Assembly (NCBI GenBank): GCA_963752585.1
Contig: CAVVYV010000007.1
Location: forward strand, 1-64,000
Length of the DNA: 64,000 nt
Direction: 5' to 3'
Source of the DNA: CAVVYV01 sp963752585
Lineage (GTDB): Bacteria > Actinomycetota > Thermoleophilia > Solirubrobacterales > 70-9
The stretch's first letter is position 1; each line of letters opens with the position of its first letter. The notes beneath the pieces are model-generated. The model was not told the origin of the DNA and made no database searches. It saw only the letters and a list, made by a program, of their open reading frames with translations. Position numbers and translations under genes: made by a program. Positions 20,373 to 28,461 of this stretch are shown here, piece by piece.

Positions 20373-22220
20373 ATGACCTGGCAGGCCGCGATCTTCCTAC
20401 TCCTCGCCGCGACCCTGCTCGGCGGCGCGGTCTGGTACGAGCGCTCCCGGCCACCGTCGCAGGTGGTCGCCCTGGTCGCCGCGCTGGCGGCGCTCGCGGT
20501 CGCCGGCCGGGTCGCCCTCTCGCCGATCCCGAACGTCGTCCCGACCACCGACATCGCCCTCCTCTCCGGATACGCGCTCGGCGGCGCGCCGGGATTCGCG
20601 GTCGGCGCCCTCGCGGGGCTGGTCTCCAACTTCTGGCTCGGCCAGGGCCCTTGGACTCCCTGGCAGATGGCCGGCTGGGGAATGACCGGGCTGCTCGGTG
20701 CCGGGCTCGCGGCCGCTACCGGAAGGAGCGTCGGCCGGATCGGCCTCGCGGCCTGGTGCGCAGCGGCGGGATTCGCCTACGGCGCCCTCCTCGACTTCTC
20801 GCTGATGGTCACCTACGGGGGCGAGCAGTCCCTCGATCGCTTTCTCGCGCTCTCCGCCCGCGGGATCCCCTTCAACGTCGCCCACGCCGCCGGCAACGCC
20901 GCCCTCGCCCTGGTCGCCGGGCCGGCGATCGTCCGGATGCTGGTCCGCTACCGGCGGCGGTTCGAGTTCGCCTGGGGCGGCCGCCGGGCCGTAACCGCCT
21001 GCGTCCTCGCGGCGCTCCTGTTCGCGGCCCCGCTTCTCATCGGCGGCCCGAAGGCGGAGGGCGCGGCCAAGCGCTCGCCGGTCGCCTGGCTGGCGGCCGC
21101 TCAGAACCCCGACGGCGGCTTCGGAATCGCCCCGGGGGCGCCCTCGAGCCCGGTGATGACCGGCTGGGCCTGCCTCGGCCTCGAGGCGAGCGGGCGGAAC
21201 CCGCTCGATCTCCGGCGGGACGGGCAGACCCCGATCTCGTACCTGCGCCGGACGGCCGGGGAGATCAGGAGCGTCGGCGACATCGAGCGGACCATCCTGG
21301 TCCTGGCCGGCGCCGGCCTCGATCCCCGCAAGTTCAGCCGCGACCTGGTTGCCCGCCTCCGCAATCACCGCCTTGGCGATGGCTCCTGGCCGGGGCAGGT
21401 GAACCCGACCGCGTTCGGGATCCTCGCCCTCTCGGCGTCCAAGAGCAGCGGCGGCCTTGCCCGCTCGGCGGCGTGGTTGCGCTCCTCGCAGAACCCCGAC
21501 GGCGGATGGGGCTTCGCCCGGGGCGCCGCCAGCGACCCCGACAGCACCGGGGCCGCCCTCCAGGCCCTCGCCGCGGCGGGCGGCAGCGCCGAGGCGATCG
21601 GCAACGGCGTCGATTGGCTCAGGCGGAGCCAGGCTCCCGGCGGCGGCTTCGCGGTCGCCGGCGGGACACCGAACGCGCAGTCGACGGCCTGGGCGGTCCA
21701 GGGGCTGATCGCGGGCGGGATCTCACCCGCGGCAGTGCGAAACGGGGGCTCGCCCCTCGACTATCTGGCCTCGGTCCGCGCCCCCGACGGCCACTTCCGC
21801 TACTCGGCGGCCACCGACCAGACCCCGGTCTGGGTAACCGGCCAGGCCCTCGTCGCCGCGCGCGGCGAGGCCTTCCCGTTGGAACCGGTCGCGAAGCGGC
21901 GCGCGGCCTCGGGGAACGGATCGGCGGAGGATGGAGGCCAGGTAGGAGATGTGGCTCCTGCGGGCGGTGGTGGGGCGACCGGAGTGGGGGCGAAGGCCGG
22001 CTCCGGTCCGCAGCCGGGGAAGGCGACCCCTGCCGGTCCGACGGCTCCCGCGCTGCCTGTCGGCGAGTCTGAGGCGAGCCCGGTCTCGCTCGCCCCTGCC
22101 CTTGCGAGCGACTCCGGCGACGATCGCACCGATCCCCTCGTCTACGTCCTGGTCGGGGCGGCCGCACTCGGCGCGGCGATCGGGGGCGGCTGGCTCCTCC
22201 ACCGTCGCCGCTCGCCCTGA
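20373..22220 (+). CDS. ECF S-component fused to an alpha/alpha-toroid domain
   Basis: 615 residues in one clean frame. Residues 1-215 are an S component with about six membrane helices and the pattern PNVVPTTDIALLSGYALGGA, GFAVGALAGLVSNFWLGQGP and WTPWQMAGWG. After another helix (ACVLAALLFAAPLLIGG), residues 230-520 hold at least four alpha/alpha repeats marked by AQNPDGGFG, SQNPDGGWGFA, SQAPGGGFA and VRAPDGHFRYS, as in prenyltransferase/squalene-cyclase toroids and the N-terminal domain of transcobalamin. A low-complexity Gly/Pro linker leads to a final helix (VYVLVGAAALGAAIGGGWLL) and a basic tail. The toroid should face outside. Together with the DUF4430 genes it supplies both domain types of a transcobalamin. 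Confidence 0.85.
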   Translation: MTWQAAIFLLLAATLLGGAVWYERSRPPSQVVALVAALAALAVAGRVALSPIPNVVPTTDIALLSGYALGGAPGFAVGALAGLVSNFWLGQGPWTPWQMAGWGMTGLLGAGLAAATGRSVGRIGLAAWCAAAGFAYGALLDFSLMVTYGGEQSLDRFLALSARGIPFNVAHAAGNAALALVAGPAIVRMLVRYRRRFEFAWGGRRAVTACVLAALLFAAPLLIGGPKAEGAAKRSPVAWLAAAQNPDGGFGIAPGAPSSPVMTGWACLGLEASGRNPLDLRRDGQTPISYLRRTAGEIRSVGDIERTILVLAGAGLDPRKFSRDLVARLRNHRLGDGSWPGQVNPTAFGILALSASKSSGGLARSAAWLRSSQNPDGGWGFARGAASDPDSTGAALQALAAAGGSAEAIGNGVDWLRRSQAPGGGFAVAGGTPNAQSTAWAVQGLIAGGISPAAVRNGGSPLDYLASVRAPDGHFRYSAATDQTPVWVTGQALVAARGEAFPLEPVAKRRAASGNGSAEDGGQVGDVAPAGGGGATGVGAKAGSGPQPGKATPAGPTAPALPVGESEASPVSLAPALASDSGDDRTDPLVYVLVGAAALGAAIGGGWLLHRRRSP

Positions 22221-22249
22221 CGCGGGGTGGGCCCGCCGCGGCAGTGGTC

Positions 22250-22261
22250 TAGGTTTCGACC
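22250..22261 (+). promoter_or_regulatory. -10 box for a probable leaderless transcript
   Basis: TAGGTT at 22250-22255 is followed by six bases and then the ATG. With a -10 this close the transcript would begin at the start codon. No Shine-Dalgarno sequence fits between them. Confidence 0.5.
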
Positions 22262-22771
22262 ATGGAGGTCGAGGAGGCGATCCATACCCGCCGCACCCAC
22301 AAGGCCTACCGGCCCGAGCAGGTCGACCGCGCCCTGCTCGAGGAGCTCCTCGACCTCGCCCGCTGGGCGCCGAACCACAACCTCACCAACCCCTGGCGCT
22401 TCCGGGTGGTCGGCCCCGCCGCACTCGAGCGCCTGAAGGAGGCCGCCGGCCCCGAGTCGGCTGGGAAGCTCGACCGGGCCCCGACCCTGGTGGTCTGCTC
22501 GTGCGCGCTCGGCGACGACCCGGTCCAGAACGAGGAGGATCTGCACGCGTCCGCCTGCGCCGCCTACATCGTTCTCCTTGCCGCCCACGGCCGGGGCCTC
22601 GCCGGCTACTGGCGGACCCCCGAGGTCCTGCGGACCCGGGAGGGCCGGGCGGCGGTCGGGATGCCGGACGGCGAGCGCTTCGTCGGCCTGCTTCACCTCG
22701 GACACCCGGTCCAGGAGCAGCGGGCACCCGAGCGCGCCCCCGCCGACCAGGTCGTGGAGTTCCTCGAGTGA
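22262..22771 (+). CDS. Nitroreductase-family flavoprotein
   Basis: 169 residues with the FMN-dependent nitroreductase pattern: an N-terminal AIHTRRTHKAYRPEQVDRAL, LARWAPNHNLTNPWRFRVVG, and a C-terminal part with AHGRGLAGYWRTPEVLR and GLLHLGHPVQ. The N-terminal RRTxKxY segment and the WAPNHxxxxPWRF stretch contact FMN in this family. It is on the short side for the group. Substrate unknown. Its stop overlaps the GTG of the glpD gene, so the two are cotranscribed. Confidence 0.9.
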   Translation: MEVEEAIHTRRTHKAYRPEQVDRALLEELLDLARWAPNHNLTNPWRFRVVGPAALERLKEAAGPESAGKLDRAPTLVVCSCALGDDPVQNEEDLHASACAAYIVLLAAHGRGLAGYWRTPEVLRTREGRAAVGMPDGERFVGLLHLGHPVQEQRAPERAPADQVVEFLE

Positions 22772-24441
22772 TCGCCCGCGAGCGGGCGCTCGCCGCGCTC
22801 CAGGAGGAGAGCTTCGATGTGGTCGTGATCGGCGGTGGGGTGACCGGCGCCGGGGTCGCCCTCGACGCAGCCTCCCGCGGCTACTCGGTCGCGCTGGTGG
22901 AGCGCCACGACTTCGCCACCGGCACCTCGAGCCGCTCCTCGAAGATGATTCACGGCGGCCTTCGATACCTGCAGAACTTCGACCTCGGCCTCGTCCGCGA
23001 GGCCCTGCTCGAGCGCCAGCTGCTCGTCCGGCTCGCACCCCACCTGGTCTACCCGACCCCGTTCCTGGTCCCGGCGCTGGGCGACGAGCGCCGCGACTTC
23101 CGGATCGGGATCGGTCTCAACATGTACGACGTGATGGCGACCTCGCGGATCGGGCGGGGTCGCAGCCTTCGGGCCGAGCACGGGGAGGAGGCCGAGTTCT
23201 GGGCGCCCGACCGCCACCGGACGATCTCCGGCGAGGAGGCGGCCGAGCTGATCCCGGCCCTCGCCCCGAGCGAGCCGAGCTCCGCCTATCTCTTCTACGA
23301 CTGCCAGACCGACGACGTCAGGCTCGTGCTAACCGTCCTCGGTGAGGCCGAGCGTTTCGGCGCCGTCGTCGTCAACGGGGCGGAGGTCACCGAGGTGGTC
23401 GACGACGATGGGCGCGCGGCCGGGGTGGTCTGCCGCGAGGCCGAGTCGGGCGAGAGCTTCGAGGTGCGGGCCACGAACGTGGTCAACGCGACCGGGGTCT
23501 GGGCGGATCGGATTAGGCCGCGTGAGCTCCTCACCGAAGAGGAGATCCCCCGGATCCACCCCAGCCGCGGCACCCATCTGACTCTCTCCACCGATGACCT
23601 CGCGATCGGCGGGGCCGCCTGCATCGTCCCCGCGGGCGAGGGCCGGACGATCTTCGCCCTCCCCTGGTACGGCCGGGTGCTCGTCGGGACCACCGACAAC
23701 GACTACGACGGCGACATCGACCGGGTGCCGCCCTCCGGCGAGGACGTCACCTATCTGCTCGAAGCGCTCAACGCCTACTTCGAGCTCGACCTCGGCCCAG
23801 ATCAGCTCACCGGCGCCTACGCCGGGGTCCGGCCTCTGATCTCGACCGCGGACCCGAAGAAGTCGGTGGACATCTCGCGCCGGGCGGAGCTCTATGAGAC
23901 CTCCTCCGGGATGCTGACGATCACCGGCGGCAAGCTCACCACCTGGCGGCGGATGGCCGAGCAGGTGGTCGACCGGATCGTCCAGCGGGACGGCCGCGAG
24001 GCCGAGTCCCGCACCGACGACATCCCGCTGGGGATGCCGGCGCGCGAGGAGGACCTGGTGACGGACGTCGAGCTCCCCGGGGGCGCCGCCGAGCAGCTCG
24101 CCTTTCGCTACGGACACGCCGCCCGCAAGGTGCTCGATCTCTGCGAGGAGCGGCCAGAGCTGGCCGCCCCGATCGCGGAGGGCCGCCCCGACCTGCTCGC
24201 CGAGGCCGTGATCGCGGCGCGCCACGAGCAGGCCCGCTCGGTCGCCGACGTGCTCCTCCGCCGGACCCGCCTCGGCCTGCTCGCCGCCCCTCAGCTGCGC
24301 GGCCCCGATTCGGTGGTTGCGGTGGCGGAGGCGCTCGGGGCCGAGCTCGGCTGGTCGAAGAAGCGGGTGTCGGCGGAGGCCGAGGCCTGGGTCGAGGCCG
24401 CGGCCCGCGAGGGCCTCGATCCGGCGGCTGCACTGCGTTAG
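22768..24441 (+). CDS. glpD: Aerobic glycerol-3-phosphate dehydrogenase
   Basis: FAD-linked oxidation of glycerol-3-phosphate to dihydroxyacetone phosphate at the membrane, passing electrons to quinone. About 557 residues. FAD-binding fold VVVIGGGVTGAGVALDAASR near residue 18, then the family signature FATGTSSRSSKMIHGGLRYL. Later motifs are PSRGTHLTLS, VLVGTTDNDYDGD, GAYAGVRPLI and LTITGGKLTTWRRMAE, followed by the C-terminal helical domain. GTG at 22768 overlaps the nitroreductase stop. No glycerol kinase or facilitator gene is nearby. Confidence 0.95.
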   Translation: MIARERALAALQEESFDVVVIGGGVTGAGVALDAASRGYSVALVERHDFATGTSSRSSKMIHGGLRYLQNFDLGLVREALLERQLLVRLAPHLVYPTPFLVPALGDERRDFRIGIGLNMYDVMATSRIGRGRSLRAEHGEEAEFWAPDRHRTISGEEAAELIPALAPSEPSSAYLFYDCQTDDVRLVLTVLGEAERFGAVVVNGAEVTEVVDDDGRAAGVVCREAESGESFEVRATNVVNATGVWADRIRPRELLTEEEIPRIHPSRGTHLTLSTDDLAIGGAACIVPAGEGRTIFALPWYGRVLVGTTDNDYDGDIDRVPPSGEDVTYLLEALNAYFELDLGPDQLTGAYAGVRPLISTADPKKSVDISRRAELYETSSGMLTITGGKLTTWRRMAEQVVDRIVQRDGREAESRTDDIPLGMPAREEDLVTDVELPGGAAEQLAFRYGHAARKVLDLCEERPELAAPIAEGRPDLLAEAVIAARHEQARSVADVLLRRTRLGLLAAPQLRGPDSVVAVAEALGAELGWSKKRVSAEAEAWVEAAAREGLDPAAALR

Positions 24442-24486
24442 GCGCAAGTACGCGGCCGCCCAAGCTCTGACAGCATCCCCCGCTCG

Positions 24487-25713
24487 ATGGCCCTGAGCGA
24501 TCTTCATTTGGCCGACCTCCACGCTCGGGCGCGCGAGATTGACCTGCCTCGCTACCGGATGCTCACTCGCGATCAGCTGATCGAGGCGATCGAGGAGGCG
24601 GGGGGCGACGAGGCCGGACCTGTGCGCTCGGACACCGACGAGGAGAGGGAGCCGGCTCGGGGCCGCCGCCGGCGGGAGCGACGACCGCGCGATGAGCCCG
24701 AGGAGGAGGTCGAGACCGAGGACGTGACCGGGGTACTCGACCGGATGCCGCAGGGCTACGGGTTCCTCCGCCTCAGCGGCCTCCACTCGGCCGAGGGCGA
24801 CGTCTACATCTCGGCCTCCCAGATCCGCCGCTGCGAGCTCCGCCCCGGCGACGAGGTGAGCGGGCCGGCGCGGGAGCCGCGGCGCGGCGAGAATCACCGG
24901 GCACTGGTCCGGGTCGCCTCGGTGAACGGACAGGAGCCCGAGGGGGAGCGCTCCGAGTTCGAGGGTCTCACCCCGGTCCAGCCGCACCGGCGGCTGCCGG
25001 TGGCCGACGCCGATCCGATCGTCCGCGCCGTGGACCTGCTCGCTCCGCTCGCCCTCGGCGAGCGGATCCTGGTCCTGGCGGAGCCGCGCTCGGGGCGCAC
25101 CACCCTGCTGCGGTCGCTGGCCCCCGCTTTCGGCTCCACCGGCGCCCGCGTCCTGGTCCTGCTCGCCGACGAGCGCCCCGAGGAGGTCACCGAGTGGGAA
25201 CGCGCCATGCCCGAGGCCGAGGTGATCGCCGCCCCCGCCGACACCGAGCCCCGCGACCAAGTCCGGGCGGCCGAGCTCGCGATCGGCCACGCGAAGCGCC
25301 GCGCCGAGGCCGGGGAGGACGTTGTCGTGATCATCGACTCGCTCTCCCGGCTCGCGCTCGGCTACCGAGACACCTCGCGGGTGAAGCGGATCTTCGGCGC
25401 CGGCCGCGAGCTCGAGGGGGAGGACAGCGGCTCGCTGACCGTGATCGCGACGGTGCTCGAGGACGACGAGAAGGGGCCGGAGGTGCGATCCGCCCTGGAG
25501 ACGACCGAGAACGTCCTGATCCGGCTCGACGCCGGGCTCGCGGCGCAGGGGATCGTCCCCTCGCTCCTCGTCGCCGAGACCCGCGCCTCCGGCGAGGAGC
25601 AGCTCCGCGATCAGGCGGAGATGGCGGAGGCGCGGGAGCTTCGGGCCGAGCTCGAGGGGATGGAGCCGGCCGTGGCGGCGCGCGCCCTGGGCGAGCGGGT
25701 CGGCGCTGGGTGA
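24487..25713 (+). CDS. Rho-family transcription termination factor, divergent P-loop
   Basis: 408 residues with Rho architecture: an N-terminal Rho-N-like helix (LPRYRMLTRDQLIEAIEEAG), a charged linker, and an RNA-binding OB fold (TGVLDRMPQGYGFLR, VYISASQIRRCELRPGDEVS). The RecA-like core has an R-loop-like FGAGRELEGEDSGSLTVIAT and Walker B VVVIIDSLSRLAL. The P-loop near residue 200 reads AEPRSGRTTLL, so the catalytic lysine of GKT is arginine. The C-terminal motif normally reading FPAIDxxxSGTRKEELL is IVPSLLVAETRASGEEQL. It may be a paralogue with altered ATPase activity rather than the housekeeping Rho. ATG at 24487; it overlaps the next gene by four bases. Confidence 0.85.
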   Translation: MALSDLHLADLHARAREIDLPRYRMLTRDQLIEAIEEAGGDEAGPVRSDTDEEREPARGRRRRERRPRDEPEEEVETEDVTGVLDRMPQGYGFLRLSGLHSAEGDVYISASQIRRCELRPGDEVSGPAREPRRGENHRALVRVASVNGQEPEGERSEFEGLTPVQPHRRLPVADADPIVRAVDLLAPLALGERILVLAEPRSGRTTLLRSLAPAFGSTGARVLVLLADERPEEVTEWERAMPEAEVIAAPADTEPRDQVRAAELAIGHAKRRAEAGEDVVVIIDSLSRLALGYRDTSRVKRIFGAGRELEGEDSGSLTVIATVLEDDEKGPEVRSALETTENVLIRLDAGLAAQGIVPSLLVAETRASGEEQLRDQAEMAEARELRAELEGMEPAVAARALGERVGAG

Positions 25714-26588
25714 GCGTCGACCTTCCCGCCGCCCGGGCCTTCATCGCCGGCCACGCCCGTTTGCTCGACCGCCGTCGCTTCGAGCGGCTCGTGGAGGATG
25801 GCGACCCGAGCGCTGTGCTGGCGGCGGTCAACGCCTACCGGAATCCCGATGGCGGCTACGGCTGGGGCCTCGAGCCCGACCTGCGCGCCCCCGAGAGCCA
25901 GCCGGGGTGCGCGCTCCATGCGTTCGAGGCGTTCGCGGACGCCAACCCCGCCACCGCCAAGGAGGCGATCGAGCTCTGCGACTGGGCCTCGTCGGTCACC
26001 CTGCCCGACGGGGGGCTCCCGTTCGCGCTCCCGATCGCCGATGCCGCCGCCTGCGCGCCGTTCTGGGCGGAGGCCGACCCGAGCGCCTCTTCGCTGCAGA
26101 TCACGGCCTACGTCGCCGGAGCCGCCCACCGTGTCGCCGCCCACGATCGCTCGGTCGCCGAGCACCCCTGGCTCGCGAAGGCGACCGAGTACTGCCTCAC
26201 CGCGATCGAGGGGATCGAGGACGCCGGTCAAGCGATCCAGCTGAGTGCCTGCCTCCAGTTCCTCGACGCCGCCGGCGACACCCGGCCCGAGGCCGCCGCC
26301 GTGATCGAGCGACTCGGCGAGCTGATCCCCGACAGTGGGCTGCTGCCGGTGGCGGGCGGGATCGAGGGGGAGACGATCCGGCCGCTCGACATCACCCCCT
26401 TCCCCGAGCGTCCGGTGCGGGAGTTGTTCAGCCCCAAGACGATCACCGCCGAGCTTGAGCGCCTCGCCGAAGAGCAGGAGGACGACGGAGGGTGGACGGT
26501 CGACTACCGCAGCTACTCGCCGGCGGCCGAGCTCGAGTGGCGCGGCTACGCGACCGTGAAGGCGGTGGCGATCCTCACGCGGAACTGA
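25710..26588 (+). CDS. Soluble alpha/alpha-toroid (prenyltransferase-like) protein
   Basis: 292 residues, no signal peptide or membrane helix. Repeats typical of alpha/alpha toroids are visible: AVNAYRNPDGGYGWGLEPDL with SQPGCALHAFEAF, ITAYVAGAAHRVAA and EEQEDDGGWTVDYRSYSPAA followed by EWRGYATVKAV. The acidic motifs of true terpene cyclases or prenyltransferases are not evident, so the activity is unknown. GTG at 25710 overlaps the Rho-like stop, implying cotranscription. It is a different size class from the toroid fused to the ECF S component. Confidence 0.75.
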   Translation: MSVDLPAARAFIAGHARLLDRRRFERLVEDGDPSAVLAAVNAYRNPDGGYGWGLEPDLRAPESQPGCALHAFEAFADANPATAKEAIELCDWASSVTLPDGGLPFALPIADAAACAPFWAEADPSASSLQITAYVAGAAHRVAAHDRSVAEHPWLAKATEYCLTAIEGIEDAGQAIQLSACLQFLDAAGDTRPEAAAVIERLGELIPDSGLLPVAGGIEGETIRPLDITPFPERPVRELFSPKTITAELERLAEEQEDDGGWTVDYRSYSPAAELEWRGYATVKAVAILTRN

Positions 26589-26635
26589 TCGGGTGGGCCA
26601 GATCCGTGTCTCGCTACGACCCCACGCGAATCCGA

Positions 26636-26658
26636 AAGCGGACGAAAGTGGTCCGCTT
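26636..26658. terminator. Hairpin after the toroid gene
   Basis: AAGCGGAC and GTCCGCTT form a perfect 8-bp stem with loop GAAAGTG, 47 bases after the stop. There is no T tract, so it could be an RNA-end or attenuation structure rather than a full intrinsic terminator. Confidence 0.4.
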
Positions 26659-26712
26659 AGCGCCGCCAACGGCGACAGCGGGTGTGCGTGGGAAGCGGAG
26701 CGGCGGATCGCC

Positions 26713-26741
26713 TTGCCCCGTGTGCTCCTAACGGATAGGCT
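26713..26741 (+). promoter_or_regulatory. Sigma-70-like promoter for the secreted protein gene
   Basis: TTGCCC at 26713-26718, a 17-base spacer and TAGGCT at 26736-26741. The start codon is 36 bases further, with GAGGAGAGG just before it. Confidence 0.55.
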
Positions 26742-26777
26742 CGAACGGCCAGTGAAAGGGGAAATAGAGGAGAGGCT

Positions 26778-27653
26778 TTGAGGGAGAAACTCTTGGATTC
26801 GGCCGCCGGGTTGCGGTTGCGTTTCCTTACAGCTATCGCCGCAGCCCTTCTCGCGCTGGTACCGGCCTCCTCGGCCGGGGCGGCGGTGACCATCGGGCAA
26901 GTCGCAGACCCCTCAGCAGTCGGCGATTGCGCGCCGGGCTACGACTGGCTTCAGCTGAACGTGACCTCGGGCAGCTCATATGTCGTACCCGGTACCGGGA
27001 CCATCAGGGGCTGGACCACCCACGGCGGGCCCGACCCGGGAGCTCAGATGACGATGAAGGTGTTCCGCAAAGTCCCCGAGCCCGGTAGGTACGGGGTCGT
27101 CGGTCACGCTGGCCCGGAACCCGTGACGGCAGGCGGGGTCACCGGAAACAGCTTTCCCGCCAACGTGCCGGTAAAACCGGGTGACGTTCTTGGGCTCCAC
27201 GCCGAATTGGCCAACTACTGCCTGTTCGTAAGCGGCGTAGATGACCGGGCCGCGTACGCGTTCGGGAACCCCGCGGATGGTGGATCGGCGGTCTTCACTC
27301 CCTACCCGGGCTACAGGTTGAACATCCAGGCGACCTTTGTCCCCGACAACACGTTCGGCCTCGCGGGCACCCAGCGCAACAAGAAGAAGGGCACCGCGAC
27401 CCTGACGGTCAACCTGCCGAACCCCGGCGAGCTGACCGCATCCGGCAAGGGCGTCAGCGCCGCCGGGGCCGCCGTGATCAGCAAGGCGGTCACGGCCGGA
27501 ACGGCGACGCTGCTGATCAAGGCGAAGGGGAAGAAGAAGCGCAAGCTCAACGACACGGGGAAGGTCAAGCTCAACGCCGCGGTCACCTTCACCCCGACCG
27601 GCGGGAACCCGAGCACGCAGTCACAGAAGGTGAAGCTGAAGAAGAAGCTCTGA
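26778..27653 (+). CDS. Secreted protein with lysine-rich C-terminus, unknown function
   Basis: TTG at 26778 preceded by GAGGAGAGG. The signal peptide (RFLTAIAAALLALVPASSAG) ends before AVTIGQVADPSAVGDCAPGY. The first domain is beta-rich and jelly-roll-like by eye (VTSGSSYVVPGTGTIRGWTT, NVPVKPGDVLGLHAE). The second half has NKKKGTATLTVNLPNPGELT and KAKGKKKRKLNDTGKVKL, a repeat-like beta segment seen in many Thermoleophilia exported proteins. The protein ends VKLKKKL. 291 residues, one frame. No catalytic residues were recognised. A role in the cell envelope or matrix is only a guess from export and charge. Confidence 0.8.
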   Translation: MREKLLDSAAGLRLRFLTAIAAALLALVPASSAGAAVTIGQVADPSAVGDCAPGYDWLQLNVTSGSSYVVPGTGTIRGWTTHGGPDPGAQMTMKVFRKVPEPGRYGVVGHAGPEPVTAGGVTGNSFPANVPVKPGDVLGLHAELANYCLFVSGVDDRAAYAFGNPADGGSAVFTPYPGYRLNIQATFVPDNTFGLAGTQRNKKKGTATLTVNLPNPGELTASGKGVSAAGAAVISKAVTAGTATLLIKAKGKKKRKLNDTGKVKLNAAVTFTPTGGNPSTQSQKVKLKKKL

Positions 27654-27852
27654 GCCTCGCGCTGGTCGGCTCCGACGCCTCGTCATCGCGAGAATCTAGG
27701 CACAGCGGCGTACTCGAGATCGAATAGGTGGCGCGCTAGCCGCCGGGACGGTCCGGACGGTGATCCGGAGGTCGCGCCAACATCAGGTCGCGGCCACGGG
27801 CGGCCGCCCCACATAAGTCGCTACGGGGCTTCGCCCCTTCGCTCCGAAGTAG

Positions 27853-27870
27853 AGCGGCCTGGTGGCCGCT
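27853..27870 (-). terminator. Hairpin at the end of the minus-strand gene
   Basis: AGCGGCC and GGCCGCT form a 7-bp stem with a TGGT loop, overlapping the stop codon of the minus-strand gene. A second stem, GGGGC-TTC-GCCCC, lies further downstream near 27824-27836. Between the convergent genes they may serve as a bidirectional terminator. Confidence 0.4.
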
Positions 27871-28378
27871 AGGCGCGGTCGCGACCGGCGTAGGCGACGC
27901 CGGACCAGGACGGCTCGGCGGAGAGCTCGATCAGCTCCGAGTCGCGGTCCGGCTGGACGTAGCCGAAGGTCTGGTTCGACTCGTCGAAGACGATGTCGAG
28001 CTCGCCCTCCTTCACCCGCTGGTCGAGCCAGGCGCCCCGGAAGACGAGGCGCCGGAGCCAGTGGACGAGGCTCTTGTTCGAGGGCCCGACGAGGTCGTCC
28101 CAGTTCTCGTTCACGTGCCCGCCGAGGGGGGAGCAGGGCTCGCGGATCTCACCGTTCACGGCCAGCTCCAGCAGGTCCTCGAGCTCGTGCTCGTCGAGAC
28201 CCTGGTGGACGAAGTCGAGCTTCACCGCAGCCTGCTCGACCCGCTGGGCGAAGTCCCGCTCGTTGAACGAGAACCGGAGCTCGCCGTACTCGAGCACGTA
28301 GTCGGCGCCCGATTCGTAATTTCCTCTGCGTGCGGTCTCGTCCACGAAGTTCCTGTCCCGAGCGCAATCTTTACGCAT
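27869..28378 (-). CDS. Hypothetical protein
   Basis: 169 residues from the ATG at 28378 (MRKDCARDRNFVDETARRG). A start 27 bases upstream in the same frame is also possible. The protein is acidic and soluble, with no signal peptide or membrane segment. A helical stretch HQGLDEHELEDLLELAVNG and an aromatic segment SLVHWLRRLVFRGAWLDQRV stand out. I do not recognise a family. It lies 83 bases downstream of tag on the same strand and may be the last gene of that unit. Confidence 0.6.
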   Translation of the reverse strand: MRKDCARDRNFVDETARRGNYESGADYVLEYGELRFSFNERDFAQRVEQAAVKLDFVHQGLDEHELEDLLELAVNGEIREPCSPLGGHVNENWDDLVGPSNKSLVHWLRRLVFRGAWLDQRVKEGELDIVFDESNQTFGYVQPDRDSELIELSAEPSWSGVAYAGRDRA

Positions 28379-28461
28379 GAGGGGTGCTGTCGCCAGCGAT
28401 CCCAAGGGCCTGAACGTCCGTTTGCAGCAAAAGGGAACCCACGGCGGACGTCGACGGTTTG

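Noticed and set aside
16732..20454. Open minus-strand frame of about 1240 codons opposite the ECF genes
   Set aside because: It is antisense to clearly recognisable EcfT and EcfA domains, is rich in Arg/Pro/Ala low-complexity sequence and shows no family motif. High-GC coding DNA commonly leaves the complementary frame open.
25710..26588. Squalene-hopene cyclase or terpene synthase gene
   Set aside because: At 292 residues it is less than half the size of a cyclase, and the DxDD and DDxxD acid motifs are not visible; only the toroid repeats are.
27815..27871. Possible attC-like or transposon-end palindromes near GGGGCTTCGCCCC
   Set aside because: The arms are short, no integrase or transposase is near, and the position between convergent genes fits terminators.
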